Below are positions 37,579-48,053 of a stretch of DNA of 64,000 bases, one piece after another (the first letter of the stretch is position 1; every line of letters starts with the position of its first letter). This stretch comes from Acidimicrobiia bacterium (lineage in GTDB: Bacteria > Actinomycetota > Acidimicrobiia > IMCC26256 > JAOSJL01). The notes beneath the pieces are model-generated. The model was not told the DNA's origin. It ran no database searches and worked only from the letters and a program-made list of their open reading frames with translations. The stretch is taken from assembly GCA_027494115.1 (NCBI GenBank), contig JAOSJL010000001.1, positions 62,001-126,000 on the forward strand, written 5' to 3'. The translations under genes and the position numbers were made by a program.

Positions 37579-38438
37579 ACGACCCCGACCGTACGGACGA
37601 ACTGGCCGATCGGTTCGACGCGATGTACCGCGCCGCGGATCGCGACGCGACAGGTGTTCCCTGGTCGCAGTTGCATCCGCAGTTCGACATCGAGCGATGG
37701 CTCGACGCACATCCCGCCGAGCCCGGTGAGCGTGCTCTGGTGGTCGCCGCGGGTCTCGGCGACGACGCCGTCGCGCTCGCCGAGCGGGGATGGGATGTCG
37801 TCGCTTTCGACGCGTCGCCCGCAGCGCTCGAGTGGGCTCAGGAACGCTTTCCCGATTCAGGCGTTTCGTGGCAGGCGGAAGATCTCTTCGACGCGCCGAG
37901 TGAGTGGATCGGCGCTTTCGACCTGGTGATCGAGAACCTCACGATCCAGTCGTTGCCGCCGTCGATGCGCGACGAGGTGTGCGCCACGATCGCGTCGTGG
38001 GTGAAGCCCGGCGGCACTCTGCTGGTCGTCACCTTCCTGCGGCCACCCGGCACTCCGCAGGGCGAGGGCCCGCCGTGGCCGCCCGCACCCGACGAGCTCG
38101 ACGGCCTGAAGACCGCGGGGCTCGAGGAGCAGAGTGCGACGGACTGTACGACACCGGAGATCCGCGCTGCGTTCGATCTGCGCGCCGCGTTCGTCGTGTA
38201 CACGCGCTCCGGAGAACCCACGGTCGTGGTGACACATGCCGAGTCGTCGTTCGAGGCCGACATGATCGTGGCGCTGCTCGAGACGAACGGCGTGAAGGCC
38301 ACGGCGCAGCACCGACCACTCGAGGATCGCACGCAGACCCTGTTCTCGAAGCGCGGAACGCCCGTGTGGGTCAGAGCCGAGGATCTCGTTACGGCGCGGG
38401 GGCTCCTCGACGCTGCGCCCGAACCCGAACAGGAGTGA
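37560..38438 (+). CDS. SAM methyltransferase with C-terminal DUF2007-like domain
   Basis: A 292-residue two-domain protein. Residues about 1-205 are a class I SAM-dependent methyltransferase (ALVVAAGLGDDAVALAERGW as glycine loop, VVAFDASPAAL, FDLVIENLTIQSLPP, VKPGGTLLVVTFLRP) of the thiopurine/tellurite-resistance-like type. Residues about 220-290 (TVVVTHAESSFEADMIVALL, LETNGVKA, PVWVRAEDLVTARGLLDAA) match the DUF2007 putative signal-transducing fold. The substrate is unknown. It overlaps leuD by 19 bases. Its 3' end overlaps the convergent surface-protein gene by 50 bases. Confidence 0.75.
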   Translation: MAADDLNDPDRTDELADRFDAMYRAADRDATGVPWSQLHPQFDIERWLDAHPAEPGERALVVAAGLGDDAVALAERGWDVVAFDASPAALEWAQERFPDSGVSWQAEDLFDAPSEWIGAFDLVIENLTIQSLPPSMRDEVCATIASWVKPGGTLLVVTFLRPPGTPQGEGPPWPPAPDELDGLKTAGLEEQSATDCTTPEIRAAFDLRAAFVVYTRSGEPTVVVTHAESSFEADMIVALLETNGVKATAQHRPLEDRTQTLFSKRGTPVWVRAEDLVTARGLLDAAPEPEQE

Positions 38439-39769
38439 GTCGGCGTCCGACGGTCATCGCACAGCCGGCGAGCACGAGAACACCCGCCGACGCGAGAAGA
38501 ACCGACAAGTTCCCGGGCCCGGTGGCGGGGGAGCGTCGGCACCGAACCCGTTCCGGTGGGCCCGCCGGTCGGTGTCGCCGCCGGGGTGTTGCCTGTACCG
38601 TCGCTCGGACCTGGATCGGGGGATGGCGCTGCGTCGGGAGCCGGTGGATCCGGTGTCGGCGGATCGGGCGGCCCAGGGATGTCGACCTGCCACACCGACG
38701 CGGGGAACTCGCCGTCGCCGCGGTCCGCCATGCCCGTCACCCGACCCGCGTTGTCGATGGAGACCGCGTACATGTAGTCCGTTGCACCGTCGTAGGGCGG
38801 CAGCGCCGTGAAGCCGTCCTCGTCGGTGTAGATGTACCCCTTGAGATTCGGTGCCCAGATCGCACCCAGGACGATCTGGCCGTAGTTGTTGACAACCGGG
38901 TTGAGGGCGTTCTCGACGAACTGCAGATTGCCGATGATCATCAGGCTGGCACCTGCGGGAGCACCCAGGTCCTCGATACCGTCCGCTGCGGTCCAGCGGA
39001 ACAGATGAACCTCGGCATCACCCGCAATTGTCGAGAAGCCGACAACGACCCCGTCGTCGTTGACGCTGCCGGCATAAGCCCGGGTACCACCCAGAGTCGG
39101 GAGGGCTACGGCGGGCTCGCCGGGCTCCCACAGCATGGGAACTGACGGATCGGTCGCGCTCTCATCGCCCGCGTATCCAACGACGACACCCGACGCATTG
39201 ATGTCGGTGGCGCCGGCGTCGGGGTACCCGCGCGGGTCCAGGACGTCCGGAACTCCACCCCCGTCCCACACGAGGGCCGACGTCGTGTCCGCATCGAGGT
39301 CACGCCCGTATCCGACAGCCGTGCCGAGGTCGTTGATGCTTCTCGACACCGTCTCGTCGAGACCAGGAAGTGTGGGCAGCACCGACGGCGCCGAGTCGGG
39401 CACCCAGACGGTCGCGGCAGGCGCATGACTGTCGTCCTCGGCGAACCCCACGACGACATCGGACGCGTTCACGTCCATGGCCACCGACGCGGTGAATCCT
39501 GCCGGCTCGCCCAGCGGTTGCGGTGACGCGTCGGAGAAGAACCGGTAGGCCTTGGGACCGTCGACCCACCCGACAACGTCGCCGGCCACGTTCGACGCCA
39601 TGGCCAGATTGGCGCCACCCGGCGTCACGAACCCGAAGTCCACCGGCGGTGCGATCGTCGTCGCGGCGTGGGCCGGGCCACCCGACAGGGCGAGGCCGTA
39701 CACGACCAACGTCAGAACGCCGATGACAACACCGATACGGACGGACGCACTACGAACGCGTGCCACCAC
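38389..39769 (-). CDS. Secreted HAF-repeat surface protein 1, frameshift at LPATG
   Basis: About 460 residues. The N-terminal signal peptide (VGVVIGVLTLVVYGLALSGG, cleavage near AHA) is followed by tandem HAF-type repeats of the form x-x-I-N-D-x-G-x-x-V-G ([38 protein letters not shown]). A Pro-rich linker and the cell-wall anchor then follow. A run of five G (38527-38531, one more than the paralogues imply) shifts the frame inside the sorting motif. With four, it reads VPTLPATGPGNLSVLLASAG, a membrane helix and an Arg-rich tail ending at 38389. The start is GTG (39769 or 39766) after GGGGAGG. First of three paralogues. Confidence 0.75.
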
Positions 39770-41121
39770 GCCTCCCCGCAGATGTTGGCGAGAGCCGTCG
39801 GCCGACCGTCATGGCAGCCCCCGCCACCACGAGAAGCGCTGCGAGAACCACGAAGACGGGCATCGTCACTGGCCCGGTCGCGGGGAGCGTCGGCACTGAG
39901 GATGCACCCGTGTTCCCGGTTCCGGAGTTGGATCCACCCATCGGTGGGTTCCCCGCGCCGCCACCTTCAAAGTTCGGGCCGGGATCGGGTGTCGGAGCCG
40001 GTGGATCCGGGCGTCGGCGGGTCCGGTGGGTCCGGCTGCTGGATCTGCCACACGGCCGCCGAAAAGGCACCTCCCGTGGCGGCTGTGCCCACGACCTGAC
40101 CGGCGTTGTTGAGATTCAACACATACGAGATGTCGGACGCGCCGGGTAACGGTGGGAGCTTCGTGAACCCGTCATCGTCGGCCCATACGTAGCCGTTGAC
40201 CGAGGAGCTACCGGCGATCACGGTGATCTGACCAAGGCTGTTGACCTCGGGCCCGAGGGGACCCGCGAGTTCCCCGAGGAAAACGTCCGGGATGCCACCC
40301 GGCGGTGCTCCGAGATCCTCGAGACCTCCCGCAACGGTCCAGCGAAACAGGTGGATCGCCGCATCGCCGGGGGTCTTGGCGGCACCCACGACCACACCGT
40401 CGTCATTGATGCCGGTCGCCACCGCTTCGGTGCCACCGAGTGTCGGAAGCGTGAGCGGCGCGTCACCGGGGACCCAGACCATCGGGGCAGTACCCGACAC
40501 CGACCCCGCGAACCCCACCACGACACCTGAATTGTTGATGTCGATCGCCTGAGCGATGGGGTTGCCCAGAGGGTCGAGCACAACAGGCGCGCCGCCCGAC
40601 GGCCACGTCACGGCGGAGAGAACTGTCTCCGTTTCGTTGGAGTGACCGCCGACAACTGTTCCGGCATCGTTGATCGCGAACGCGTAGGAATCCCCGGTCG
40701 CGACAGCAGGAAGCAGGGCCGGCGCGGACGCGGGAGCCCAGATGGCGGCGTCGTGCACAACGTCCGGATCAACGCCGTCCTTCAGAACGACACCGACGGC
40801 AACGCCTGACGCGTTCAGGCCCCAGGCTGACGATTCCGTGTAGCCGGCCGGCTCTCCGAGCGGCTGGGGTGCTGCGTCAGAGAAGAACTGGTAGGCGTGA
40901 TTGTCCGGGTCGCCGAAGAAGTCGCTCGAACCCACGACCATGCCGGCGTCATTGATCGCACCGCCAAGTCCGATCATGTCGCCACTGGGCGGAACGCCAT
41001 AGCTCACGGGCGGGTCGATATCGAGCGCTGCCCCCACAGGTGACGCTGCTCCGACGAGGAGGCCGACCACGGCGATACACGCGACACCGAGGCTCTTGCG
41101 AGGCACGCGACACGTCATCAT
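39750..41121 (-). CDS. Secreted HAF-repeat surface protein 2, frameshift in linker
   Basis: About 456 residues with the same build as its neighbours: signal peptide (VACIAVVGLLVGAASPVGA), HAF repeats (AINDAGTVVGGHS, DINNSGVVVGFAG, GINDDGVVVGAAK, NLNNAGQVVGTAA), a Pro/Asp-rich linker, then VPTLPATGPVTMPVFVVLAA with membrane helix and RR tail. One extra G at 40009-40011 shifts the frame in the linker. Removing it gives PDPPAPTPDPGPNFEGG and an open path to the stop at 39750. That stop lies 20 bases inside the next gene, so the two are coupled. The ATG at 41121 follows TGAGG. Confidence 0.75.
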
Positions 41122-41126
41122 GAACC

Positions 41127-42497
41127 TCAGAGTTCCCTGGCGGATCGTGGACGCAACGTCAGTACCGCTCCCGCGGCGATCAACGATGCAGCGAGGAGAC
41201 CGAGCACCGGCAATGCGCCGGTGCCGGTGGCGGGAAGTGTGGGCGCAGAAGCCGCTCCCGAGTTACCGACACCTGAACCCGTACCGCCCGTCGGCGAGTT
41301 CCCCGCACCTCCGCCACCATCGGGGCCTGGGCCGGGTGACGGCGCGGGTGGCCCGGGCGCCGGCGGGTCGGGTGGGGTGGGTGGCACGGGTGGGTCGGGC
41401 TGCTGGATCTGCCAGAGCGCAGGGTGGCCCGTGTCCCCTGTGGCTGCGGCGCCCACCACGCGCCCGGCGTCGTCGATGTTGAGGGCGTAGGCGACCTGCG
41501 GCTGACCTGGGAACGGTGGGAGCGGAACGAAACCGTGGGCATCCGTCCAGACGTATCCGACCGGGCCGCTCTTTCCGAATCCGAACAGGGAGATCTGACC
41601 CTGGTCGTTGATCTTCGGTCCGATGATCTCGAAGATCTCGTTGATCGGCACGAGACCGCCGGGACCGGGCGTCCCGAGGTCCTCCATCCCCCCATCGACC
41701 GTCCATCGGAACATGTGCGTATCGGCATCGCCGGCGGTCAGCGAGTAGCCGATCACGACGCCCGCATCGTTGACGCCCGTGGCGACGGCCGACGAGCCAC
41801 CCAGGGTCGGCAGTTCGAGCGCGGAATCACCGGGGATCCACACGCCGGGAGTGAAGGGATCGGAGTCGAGATCACCGTCACCGAGATGACCCACGGCCAT
41901 TCCGGAGCTGTTGACGTCGACGGCGCGGGCGACTGAGTGCCCGAGTGGATCCAGGACGCTGGGGACGCCACTGGTCCACATCAGTGGGTGCACGCCGGTG
42001 TCGTCGCTGTTGCCGCCGAAGCCGACGATGAGCCCCGAGTCGTTGAGAGCGATCGCGAAGGTGCGCGTATCGGTGCCGAACGAGGCAAGAAGCGCCGGAG
42101 CGTTGCCGGGGACCCAGATGGCCGGAACGATCGTTCCGTCCCCAGGGTCTCTGGTCGCGGCTCCGATGGCGACCCCACTGCCGTTCACGTCGGAGGCGAC
42201 CGAGTCGCCGTGACCGGCGGGAACGCCGAGGGGGGTGGGCGGCGAGCTCGTGGAGAATCCCAGCGCGTCTCCCTTGATTTCCACGTCGGTGGCTCCGACG
42301 ATCGGACCTGCGGCGTCACTTGCGAGAGCGAAGGAGACATCCACTCCGGACGGAACTCCGAGGTCGATGGGCGCGTCGATGTCGAGAGCCGCGGCCTCCG
42401 CACCACTCGCCGGGGTGCCGATACCGAGCGTCATACCGACGGCCACGGCAGCGGCGAGCAGCGTCAGACGCGCACGCCGTCCCGGAGTTCCCTGCAT
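41127..42497 (-). CDS. Secreted HAF-repeat surface protein 3
   Basis: The intact member of the trio, 456 residues. A signal peptide (LTLLAAAVAVGMTLGIGT) is followed by about six HAF repeats (ALNDSGLIVGFGG, DVNSSGMAVGHLG, GVNDAGVVIGYSL, NIDDAGRVVGAAA), a Pro-rich linker, GGAGNSPTGGTGSGVGNS and the anchor APTLPATGTGALPVLGLLAA with a short basic tail. HAF repeats resemble beta-propeller blades. Their function is unknown, and sortase-linked display on the wall is the inferred location. GGAAGGA precedes the ATG. Only five bases separate it from gene 2, so the three form an operon. Confidence 0.85.
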   Translation of the reverse strand: MQGTPGRRARLTLLAAAVAVGMTLGIGTPASGAEAAALDIDAPIDLGVPSGVDVSFALASDAAGPIVGATDVEIKGDALGFSTSSPPTPLGVPAGHGDSVASDVNGSGVAIGAATRDPGDGTIVPAIWVPGNAPALLASFGTDTRTFAIALNDSGLIVGFGGNSDDTGVHPLMWTSGVPSVLDPLGHSVARAVDVNSSGMAVGHLGDGDLDSDPFTPGVWIPGDSALELPTLGGSSAVATGVNDAGVVIGYSLTAGDADTHMFRWTVDGGMEDLGTPGPGGLVPINEIFEIIGPKINDQGQISLFGFGKSGPVGYVWTDAHGFVPLPPFPGQPQVAYALNIDDAGRVVGAAATGDTGHPALWQIQQPDPPVPPTPPDPPAPGPPAPSPGPGPDGGGGAGNSPTGGTGSGVGNSGAASAPTLPATGTGALPVLGLLAASLIAAGAVLTLRPRSAREL

Positions 42498-42635
42498 GAC
42501 CGTTCCTTCCCGGCGGACCGTGCGCTCTCGCGCGGCCGCTACGGGGTCCCATCGGTCGCGACCGTTGGGAGATAAGGCGCGTTCGTTCTGAGCGCGTCGG
42601 AATAGTGCGATTGCACCATGAGAAGAGGCCGAATG

Positions 42636-42649
42636 GGCCCCGCGGGGCC
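42636..42649 (-). terminator. GC-rich palindrome after the HAD gene
   Basis: GGCCCC-GC-style self-complementary 14-mer (GGCCCCGCGGGGCC) lying 14 bases past the HAD stop and before the surface-protein operon. It has no U-tract after it, so intrinsic termination is only possible. Confidence 0.35.
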
Positions 42650-42662
42650 TACCCCCTCGGCG

Positions 42663-43501
42663 TCAGCGGCGGACGCCCCGCCAGTGGCCGCGTTCGTGGC
42701 GGCGCCCCAGGTAGTAGGAGCCGACCATTCCGCCACCGGCTGCGGCGCCGAGGACCCCGTACTTGGTGATCTCGGTCGCGCGACTGCGGAACTCGACCAC
42801 GGGCCATCCGCGGGTCCGCGCGATCTTGTGCAAGGCGCTGTCGGGGTTGACGACGACGGGATGCCCGACCATCTCGAGCATCGGGAGGTCGCTCGACGAG
42901 TCGCTGTACGAGTAGCAGAGCTCGAGGTCGTAGCCACGTTCGGCGGCGAGCTTGTTGATCGCCTCGGCCTTGGCCGGTCCGTAGATCCACGCCGACGTGA
43001 GCGCTCCCGTGTATCTGCCGTCGTCGGCGACCTCGGCCTCGGTGCCGATCGCTCCTTCGAGGCCGAGCTGATCGGCCAGCGCTCCGACGATCTCGATCGG
43101 TGACGCGGAGACGATGTAGCGGTCGCGGCCCGCCTCGCCGTGCATCTCGAGCAGGTTGTTCGACTCGGGGCGGACCTTCGACACGAGCTTCGGAACGAGC
43201 TCATCGGACAACTCGAGCATGGCGGCCTTCTCGGCACCGGCGACCAGCTCCAATGACGTCTCCACGGCCTTGCGCGACTGTTCGTCGGAACCACCGGTGA
43301 TCCGGAACGTGATGCCGTTGACGAGAGCCGACAGCATCGGAGCGCCGGGCAGCATTCCGGCGCGCCACGCCGCCAAAGCCCACTTCACCGTCGAGGAACC
43401 CTGGATCAGCGTGCGGTCGAGATCGAAGAAGGCGGCGCCCCGGTTCGCGGACTGTTCGGCGTCTGAGTTCACGGTGCCTCCCCGTCGTTCGGTCGTGGCC
43501 G

Positions 43502-43505
<4 letters not shown>
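42663..43505 (-). CDS. HAD-IB family phosphatase (SerB-like)
   Basis: A 280-residue haloacid dehalogenase-type hydrolase of subclass IB. It has GAAFFDLDRTLIQGSSTVKW (motif I with nucleophile Asp), RYIVSASPIEIVG (motif II Ser), and YSYSDSSSDLPMLEMVGHPV (motif IV Asp pair). Relatives act on phosphoserine or on lysophosphatidic-type substrates. A C-terminal GVLGAAAGGGMVGSYYLGRR segment could be a membrane anchor. The ATG at 43505 overlaps the leuA stop (ATGA), so it is translated after leuA. A GTG (VNSDAEQ) ten codons on is an alternative start. Confidence 0.8.
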
Positions 43506-45041
<1,536 letters not shown>

Positions 45042-45082
45042 GACGGTTGTCTCCGTTCGGATGTGGAGGTAATCGGGGAACC

Positions 45083-45112
45083 AGAAAACCCCCCGGCCGA
45101 AGCACGAGGGGT
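45083..45112 (-). terminator. leuA attenuator terminator
   Basis: On the reverse strand ACCCC and GGGGGU arms enclose a UUCG-capped inner helix, followed by UUUUCU. It lies between the leader peptide and leuA, 42 bases before the leuA start, and is the rho-independent stop of a transcription attenuator. Confidence 0.7.
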
Positions 45113-45115
45113 CAC

Positions 45116-45143
45116 GTCGCGAGCACCGAAGGGCGCCCGCGAC
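45116..45143 (-). promoter_or_regulatory. leuA leader pause/competitor hairpin
   Basis: GTCGCGGGCGCC and GGTGCTCGCGAC pair over twelve positions, two as G-U, around a CTTC loop. The hairpin begins at the leader-peptide stop codon and immediately precedes the terminator. This is the placing expected for a 1:2 pause hairpin that a ribosome stalled at the Leu codons would disrupt. Confidence 0.65.
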
Positions 45144-45193
45144 TACATAAGCAGCAGGTCGAACGTGGCGGTGGCGCGCGGATCCCGGCTCAT
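45143..45193 (-). CDS. leuA leader peptide
   Basis: A 16-residue peptide, MSRDPRATATFDLLLM, with three consecutive leucine codons (CTG CTG CTT) just before its stop. Together with the hairpin and the terminator it forms a classical leucine attenuator: when charged leucine tRNA is scarce the ribosome stalls at the Leu codons and leuA transcription continues. Its ATG lies nine bases past the -10, so the transcript is nearly leaderless. Confidence 0.75.
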   Translation of the reverse strand: MSRDPRATATFDLLLM

Positions 45194-45202
45194 GAGACAA
45201 CG

Positions 45203-45231
45203 ATGCTCGCACGCGACCCTCGGGCTGTCAA
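45203..45231 (-). promoter_or_regulatory. Promoter of the leuA leader
   Basis: Consensus -35 TTGACA (45231-45226), a 17-base spacer, then GAGCAT (45208-45203) as -10. Transcription would start about three bases before the leader-peptide ATG at 45193. No palindromic operator is seen, consistent with control by attenuation alone. Confidence 0.65.
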
Positions 45232-45316
45232 CTCGATTCCCGGGAGATCCCACAGGCCGATTCCACCGGGTTGCTCGACGGGTCCGGTACGGTCGATGTG
45301 TTGACGGGAGGCGGAG

Positions 45317-45700
45317 ATGGTGCGTCGGGTGCTGCGGTGGAGCCTTCACTCCGTGCTGGATGAACCGATGAAACGCGCCCGGCACCGCCTGTTCCGTCTC
45401 GTGCGAACGGTGTTCGTCCTCGGCGTACTCGTCGCCATCGGAATCCTGCTGTGGCGCCTGCTGACGCGTGACGATGAGGCTCCCTCCGAACCGACCTCGG
45501 AGAAGCCGTCGTCCGACGAACCTCCGAAGGTCCCCGCGGAGGACGGTGCGTGCCCGGCGACGCATCCCATCAAGGCGACGCACGGCAGCGAGGTCTTCCA
45601 CTCCCCCGGCGGCGCCTTCTACGAGCGCACCCACGCGGATGCCTGCTACCGCGACGCGGCGGCCGCCGAGGCCGACGGTCTGAGGGCCTCCAAGCGCTGA
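45317..45700 (+). CDS. Membrane-anchored sunset-domain protein
   Basis: A 127-residue protein with one membrane helix (LVRTVFVLGVLVAIGILLWR, residues 25-50), an acidic/Pro linker and a C-terminal module of about 45 residues: CPATHPIKATHGSEVFHSPG, GAFYERTHADACY and GLRASKR. This spacing of two cysteines with IK, H-x-PGG and SKR is the sunset domain, a small extracytoplasmic module of unknown function in actinobacteria. GGGAGGCGGAG precedes the ATG. It is divergent from the leuA leader and convergent with serA. Confidence 0.8.
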   Translation: MVRRVLRWSLHSVLDEPMKRARHRLFRLVRTVFVLGVLVAIGILLWRLLTRDDEAPSEPTSEKPSSDEPPKVPAEDGACPATHPIKATHGSEVFHSPGGAFYERTHADACYRDAAAAEADGLRASKR

Positions 45701-45747
45701 GAACCGAGCGGGAGACTCCGCTGAGTGATCAGTCGGGGTCGGTCCCG

Positions 45748-45782
45748 GTCGAGTCAGTCCAGGTCGAGTCAGTCCAGGTCGA
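45748..45782. repeat. 15-bp tandem repeat over the serA stop codon
   Basis: Two exact copies of GTCGAGTCAGTCCAG plus a partial third. The serA TGA is in the copy nearest the gene, and the next copy places a second in-frame TGA fifteen bases on. Confidence 0.9.
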
Positions 45783-47352
45783 TGCCGCGCGCGGAGATGA
45801 TCCCCGGCTCGGCGCGTAACGCCTTCACGACGTCGTCGGGAACCGCCGCCGCCGTCGAGATGGCCATGAGCGCGGCGACGCCGCCGGGCGTTCGACCGAC
45901 GTCCATGTCGGCGATGTTGGCTCCTGCTTCGCCGAGGATCGTGCCCACCCTTCCGATCATGCCCGGTCGGTCCTCGTTGCGTACGACGATCATGTGGCGT
46001 GACGGCGGCAGGTCGACGACGTGGTCGTCGATGGCGACGATCCGCTGAGCGTCCTGCTTGCCGTAGAGGGTGCCGGCGACATGCACCTCCTCACCACCCG
46101 CGGTTCCGCGCAGGGACACGAGGTTCACGTAGTCATGCGCGGACGATGACGTGGTCTCGCTCACGTGAATGCCGCGTTCCGATGCGAGCTGGGGCGCGTT
46201 GACGAACGACACGGGTTCGTCGACGACGCGGGCGAGCATCCCACGCAGGATGGCGAGCGTCAGCACGCCGCAGTCGTAGTCGGCGATCTGACCTTCGTAC
46301 GAGATGTCGACGGTTTCCACGCCACCGTCGGCGAGCGCAGCGAAGAGTGCACCCAGGCGCTCGGCGAGTGCCAGGAACGGACGGACGGTTTCGGCGACGT
46401 CGGTGGCTGCGACGTTGACCGCGAAGGGAACGAGCTCGCCCGAGAGCGCCCGGGCGACCTGATCGGCGATCGTGCGGCCGGCCTTGTCCTGTGCCTCGGC
46501 GGTGGACGCGCCGAGGTGCGGCGTGACGACGACGTTGTCGAGGTCGAACAGAGGGCTCTCGGTGGTCGGTTCCTCGGCGAACACATCGAGCGCGGCGCCC
46601 GCGATCCGCCCGTCGGCGACAGCGTCGGCCAGCGCCACTTCATCGACGATCCCGCCGCGCGCCGTGTTCACGAGACGAAGGCCCGGCTTCGCCCGGGCGA
46701 GAACCTCGGCGTCGATCAGCCCGGCCGTGTCGGGCGTCTTGGGAAGGTGCACGACCACGAAGTCGGCGCCTGCCACGAGATCGCCGAGATCCTCGATGAG
46801 CTCGACACCGAGTTGTCGGGCACGATCCGCGCTCACGAACGGGTCGTAGGCCGTCAGCCGCATGCCGAAGGCCAGGGCCCGTTGCGCCACGAGAACACCG
46901 ATACGCCCGAGCCCGACCACACCGAGCGTCTTGCCGTGCAGTTCGACGCCCTTCCACGTGCTGCGGTTCCAGTTGCCGGCCTTCAGGTCGGCATTGGCGG
47001 AAGGGATGTTGCGCGCCTGGGCCAACAGCAGGGCCAGTGTGTGTTCGGCGGCCGACAGCACGTTGGACTGCGGAGCGTTCACCACCATCACACCTCGACG
47101 AGTCGCCGCCTCGACGTCGACGTTGTCGAGCCCGATCCCGGCCCGCCCGACAACCACGAGATCGGTGCCGGCAGCCAGGACCTCGTCGTCGACCTGCGTG
47201 GCGCTGCGTACGACGAGCGCCGAGGCTCCGGCCACGGCTTCGAGGAGAGCAGCACGGTCCATCCCGAGGCGCACGTCGGCCTCGAGACCCTGGGCGCGCA
47301 GGGTCTCGAGGGCTCCGTCGGCCAGTTCCTCGGCGATCAGGATTCGGGTCAC
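45769..47352 (-). CDS. serA: D-3-phosphoglycerate dehydrogenase
   Basis: A 527-residue enzyme of the long type, oxidising 3-phosphoglycerate with NAD as the first step of serine synthesis. GKTLGVVGLGRIGVLVAQRA is the NAD site. ARGGIVDE and VVVTPHLGASTAEAQ carry the active-site region with the His. An intervening ASB domain follows (about residues 315-450), and a C-terminal ACT domain (RHMIVVRNEDRPGMIGRVGT) allows feedback by serine. The length is normal. It is not in an operon; the lipoprotein gene 55 bases beyond its start points the same way. Confidence 0.95.
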   Translation of the reverse strand: MTRILIAEELADGALETLRAQGLEADVRLGMDRAALLEAVAGASALVVRSATQVDDEVLAAGTDLVVVGRAGIGLDNVDVEAATRRGVMVVNAPQSNVLSAAEHTLALLLAQARNIPSANADLKAGNWNRSTWKGVELHGKTLGVVGLGRIGVLVAQRALAFGMRLTAYDPFVSADRARQLGVELIEDLGDLVAGADFVVVHLPKTPDTAGLIDAEVLARAKPGLRLVNTARGGIVDEVALADAVADGRIAGAALDVFAEEPTTESPLFDLDNVVVTPHLGASTAEAQDKAGRTIADQVARALSGELVPFAVNVAATDVAETVRPFLALAERLGALFAALADGGVETVDISYEGQIADYDCGVLTLAILRGMLARVVDEPVSFVNAPQLASERGIHVSETTSSSAHDYVNLVSLRGTAGGEEVHVAGTLYGKQDAQRIVAIDDHVVDLPPSRHMIVVRNEDRPGMIGRVGTILGEAGANIADMDVGRTPGGVAALMAISTAAAVPDDVVKALRAEPGIISARGIDLD

Positions 47353-47406
47353 GGAGGCGAGCCTAGGCGCCGCCCGCGTCGGACTAGGAGCCGATATGCG
47401 GTGGTC

Positions 47407-47991
47407 TCAGAGCCGATCGGCCACCAGTGCCGCCAGGTTCTCGACCTTCTCCTGCTGACCGTCGGGTTCCGGAATGAACGCGGCCTGCACTGTCACGACC
47501 GTGTCGTTCGCCAACACGGTGACGGAGCCGAAGACCGGTTCGTAGTAGGCGGCGTCGCCGATCCCGTCGACCTCGACCGCATCGGTCGCGGCCTCGCGCA
47601 CGATGTCGTAGTACTCCTGACCCGACTGGTCCGGGACCTGGGTACCCGAGAGGACCGAGATCGTCCCTGTGCCGGGTTGCGACTGGTCCTCGCCGACCTC
47701 CCACTGGCACTGGTACCCCTCGTCCATCGGGTCGCTCACCGGACCACCGAACTCCGCCTCGATCTCGGAGGCCTCGAGCAACGTGCACTTGTCGATCTCG
47801 TCGCCGACGCCGGAATCACCCGAGGTCGTGTCGCCGCCGGAGTCATCGCCGGTCTGCTCGGTACTGTCACCCGACGAATCCGTGGTATCCGATCCGGAAT
47901 CGTCACTTCCACTGCTGCACGCGGCGAGCAGCACCGCGCACATGACCACGAGGACGAGGAATCTCCGCATCGGTGTCCCGGTCGTTTCCAC
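47407..47991 (-). CDS. Secreted lipoprotein, DUF3558-like
   Basis: A 194-residue lipoprotein. A signal peptide with lipobox ([20 protein letters not shown]) is followed by a Ser/Thr/Asp-rich spacer and a globular domain starting [20 protein letters not shown], with a second Cys in YQCQWEV. This two-cysteine pattern resembles DUF3558-type actinobacterial lipoproteins. The GTG at 47991 is preferred over the ATG seven codons on, because AAGGAGGT stands five bases before it. The function is unknown and the protein should face outward on the membrane. Confidence 0.7.
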   Translation of the reverse strand: METTGTPMRRFLVLVVMCAVLLAACSSGSDDSGSDTTDSSGDSTEQTGDDSGGDTTSGDSGVGDEIDKCTLLEASEIEAEFGGPVSDPMDEGYQCQWEVGEDQSQPGTGTISVLSGTQVPDQSGQEYYDIVREAATDAVEVDGIGDAAYYEPVFGSVTVLANDTVVTVQAAFIPEPDGQQEKVENLAALVADRL

Positions 47992-48053
47992 GGGCACCTC
48001 CTTCGCTCGAGGGAGCGCGTCGCGCCCCCGCAGAAAAGCGGGCGGAGCGTAAC

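Noticed and set aside
38527-38531. Phase-variable G run switching the LPATG anchor on and off
   Set aside because: Five bases is too short for slipped-strand switching, and similar indels hit unrelated essential genes, so a sequence error is simpler.
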